Shown here: positions 5,429-6,667 of the stretch, in pieces
Numbering within the stretch: position 1 is the stretch's first letter
How the letters are laid out: every line of letters starts with the position of its first letter
Assembly: GCA_016211095.1 (NCBI GenBank)
Contig: JACQSW010000152.1
Location: forward strand, 1 to 6,667
Source of the DNA: Candidatus Woesearchaeota archaeon
Lineage (GTDB): Archaea > Nanobdellota > Nanobdellia > SCGC-AAA011-G17 > GW2011-AR17
Reading direction: 5' to 3'
DNA length: 6,667 nt
Notes under the pieces: generated by a model
The model's database searches: none
What the model was told of the DNA's origin: nothing
The model's input: the letters and a program-made list of their open reading frames with translations, nothing else
Made by a program: the position numbers and the translations under genes

Positions 5429-5650
5429 ATGTTGAATAATATCAGCTATTTCCCAATCTTCGGCAAGCCTTTAATGATGTATTTAGGGATAATCACTTTG
5501 GCTTCTTTCTTATTTACCGCATCCATATCAATAATGAACAAAAAAGGCATACACGCTATACCGTTTAAGTGGCACCCTCGCATGGCAATAATTTCTATAA
5601 CCCTCGCATTAATCCATGGAACTCTCGGGGTATTAGCTTACATCAAATGA
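5429..5650 (+). CDS. Small two-helix membrane protein, candidate b-type haem binder (73 aa)
   Basis: ATG 5429 is the first start after an in-frame TGA at 5414. Two hydrophobic helices are evident: about residues 14-36 (PLMMYLGIITLASFLFTASISIM) and 51-72 (RMAIISITLALIHGTLGVLAYI), joined by a basic loop NKKGIHAIPFKWHP. The second helix region carries His49 and His63, 14 residues apart and so on one helix face, with glycines 64 and 67 next to the second. This is the spacing of the two haem-ligand histidines within a helix of cytochrome b. A dimer would then form a four-helix bundle able to hold two haems. His42 is a further candidate ligand. I recall similar uncharacterised short archaeal proteins but cannot name the family. 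Having no operon partner, it gives no context. The gene is convergent with the Fic gene. Confidence is good that it is a real gene and low that it binds haem. Confidence 0.75.
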   Translation: MLNNISYFPIFGKPLMMYLGIITLASFLFTASISIMNKKGIHAIPFKWHPRMAIISITLALIHGTLGVLAYIK

Positions 5651-5664
5651 TTAAAATATAACTA

Positions 5665-5701
5665 CCGAACTTTCGGGCTAAGTGTAGAATTATCCACTTT
5701 T
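5665..5701. terminator. Possible two-sided terminator between convergent genes
   Basis: Two small hairpins lie between the convergent stops: CCGA (5665-5668) with TCGG (5673-5676), and AAGTG (5680-5684) with CACTT (5695-5699) followed by T. Position between convergent genes favours a shared terminator, but the T run is short. Confidence 0.4.
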
Positions 5702-5721
5702 CAAGCGAAATGCTTACAGGT

Positions 5722-6573
5722 CTATATTTGCTTGAGGTATTTCTTGTGTATGCTTAGGTATCTTCTTGCGAAATAGTTAAAAAATTGGTTCTCGTCCTTT
5801 CTTAGGGCTTTGTAGTAAGATTTTCTTTTTTGGTACTCAATTATGATCAGAGGGTATTTGTTGCGCCATAATATGCTGTTCATTATGAGCCTGCCGACCC
5901 TGCCATTTCCGTCCCCGAAGGGGTGTATCTTTTCGAATTTATAATGGGCTCTAGCAGCTAGTTCAACAGGATTCATTTTCTTATTAGTTTGGCAAAATTT
6001 GATGAAACCCTTTATCAAGCTTTCAACATCTTGCCAGTCTGGGGCACGGTAGTCACCAACTCTTACGAGATAGTCCCGCAACTTGCCAGCTATGTCTTTC
6101 TTCGTATTTTTAAACAATTCTTTATGCCATTTCAGAATTGTGTGAAAGTCAACATCTTCTCTTTTTTTTAGCATTTCAAGAAAAACTTTAACATGATCCT
6201 CAGTTTCTTTTATGTCTTTTAATGGCTTGTTTGGGGCTATGTCATTTTCTATTAATTCTCTTGTCTCTTCAAGGGTTATTGTTGAACCTTCTATTGCGTT
6301 AGTGTTGTAAGTGAAGGCTATCGCAATCTGTTCTTTCACTTTTTCCTTTATCGAATTAGGGTATTTGTTCCATTCTTTTTGGAATCCTTTTCGTATTTTT
6401 TCAAATAGGACGAACAAGTTAGCTTTGTTGCATTCTTCAAGAAAAAATTGTTTTGCCACTTCAATATCTGGAGGAATAGTTTTTCCGAGATACTTTTCCT
6501 TTGTTACAACTTTGCCTCTTTTCCTAAAAGAATGCTGTATGTAGTAATACTTTTTTCTCTTAATAACCCTCAT
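5722..6573 (-). CDS. Fic-domain protein, probable AMP transferase (283 aa)
   Basis: Fic enzymes usually transfer AMP from ATP to a hydroxyl of a target protein. The catalytic motif HPFGDGNGRVGR (residues 217-228) is complete, with the essential His217, the metal-binding Asp221 and the phosphate-binding glycines and arginines. An N-terminal inhibitory motif, TNAIEG (91-96, Glu95), matches the S/T-x-x-x-E-G/N helix that blocks ATP binding, so this is a class II (self-inhibited) Fic. The flap region GKLRDYLVRVGDYRAPDW (163-180) is also typical. The first 35 residues (KKYYYIQHSFRKRGKVVTKEKYLGK) form a short basic beta-rich module that I associate with archaeal Fic proteins of COG3177. The target is unknown. 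No antitoxin gene is adjacent, consistent with a built-in inhibitor. The ATG at 6573 is backed by a TATA box 27 bases away. Confidence 0.93.
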   Translation of the reverse strand: MRVIKRKKYYYIQHSFRKRGKVVTKEKYLGKTIPPDIEVAKQFFLEECNKANLFVLFEKIRKGFQKEWNKYPNSIKEKVKEQIAIAFTYNTNAIEGSTITLEETRELIENDIAPNKPLKDIKETEDHVKVFLEMLKKREDVDFHTILKWHKELFKNTKKDIAGKLRDYLVRVGDYRAPDWQDVESLIKGFIKFCQTNKKMNPVELAARAHYKFEKIHPFGDGNGRVGRLIMNSILWRNKYPLIIIEYQKRKSYYKALRKDENQFFNYFARRYLSIHKKYLKQI

Positions 6574-6595
6574 ACCCTGCTATCCCATTACAAAG

Positions 6596-6603
6596 TATTT
6601 AAA
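6596..6603 (-). promoter_or_regulatory. TATA box of the Fic gene, leaderless arrangement
   Basis: Read on the minus strand this is TTTAAATA, a perfect archaeal box A, preceded by A-rich sequence suitable as BRE. Its centre is 26-27 bases from the A of the start codon, so transcription should begin at or within a base or two of the ATG, giving a leaderless mRNA. The start codon itself has no strong Shine-Dalgarno. Confidence 0.65.
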
Positions 6604-6652
6604 TTTTTTGTTTTTTGATAATATGTAATGGTAACAATACAAAGTTTAGGCG

Positions 6653-6667
6653 CCCCCCCCCCCCCCC
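6653..6667. other. Terminal poly-C run at contig edge
   Basis: The last 15 bases are all C, following AGGCG. A homopolymer exactly at a sequence edge in an AT-rich genome is most likely a sequencing or assembly artefact. A real C tract that stopped assembly is the alternative. Confidence 0.7.

Noticed and set aside
5989..6544. Two plus-strand open frames (5989-6171 and 6311-6544) opposite the Fic gene
   Set aside because: Both lie antisense to a well-conserved Fic domain and have Phe-rich products typical of reversed Lys/Glu-rich coding sequence.
1..6667. CRISPR array, tRNA or rRNA gene
   Set aside because: I saw no regularly spaced direct repeats, no cloverleaf with a TTC arm, and no conserved rRNA strings on either strand.

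Overview
This window looks like a small, AT-rich archaeal contig. It most resembles the DPANN group (Woesearchaeota, Pacearchaeota or Diapherotrites type); I infer the lineage from protein families and cannot test it. The archaeal evidence is a 744-residue S-layer protein of the methanococcal/DPANN type, three membrane-anchored proteins with class III (prepilin-like) leaders, TTTAAATA-like promoter boxes and U-tract terminators. Both edges look like assembly edges: the first gene has lost its 5' end and the last 15 bases are a pure C run.

Layout, left to right. (1) Positions 1-462 hold the C-terminal part of an AAA ATPase of the COG1373/DUF4143 family. (2) Positions 463-733 are non-coding but rich in potential RNA helices. 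They end in a hairpin plus seven T, and I propose a structured RNA or the remnant end of an IS200/IS605-type element. (3) Positions 734-2771 are a tight three-gene operon. Each product has a short basic leader, one N-terminal hydrophobic segment and a cysteine-containing outer domain. The second and third share the leader MRRAQVEM and a nearly identical 26-base start. (4) Positions 2772-3108 are a regulatory region with terminator signals, up to three TATA-like boxes and two perfect hairpins in the leader of the next gene, the second one displaying the Shine-Dalgarno sequence. (5) Positions 3109-5343 encode the secreted, probably glycosylated S-layer protein, followed by a T-rich terminator. 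(6) Positions 5429-5650 encode a 73-residue two-helix membrane protein whose second helix carries two histidines 14 residues apart, as in b-type cytochromes. (7) Positions 5722-6573 on the minus strand encode a Fic-domain protein with an intact catalytic motif and an N-terminal inhibitory motif. Its TATA box lies where a leaderless transcript would be expected.

How the parts may work together: the pilin-like operon and the S-layer gene both build the cell surface, and a filament or membrane-tethered complex would have to pass through or sit under the S-layer. They are separate transcription units with opposite base composition on the same strand, which suggests very different expression levels. 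The ATPase fragment, the small membrane protein and the Fic protein show no clear functional link to the surface genes. Undescribed biology is most likely in the pilin-like trio, the structured region at 463-641, the S-layer mRNA leader and the candidate two-helix haem protein.
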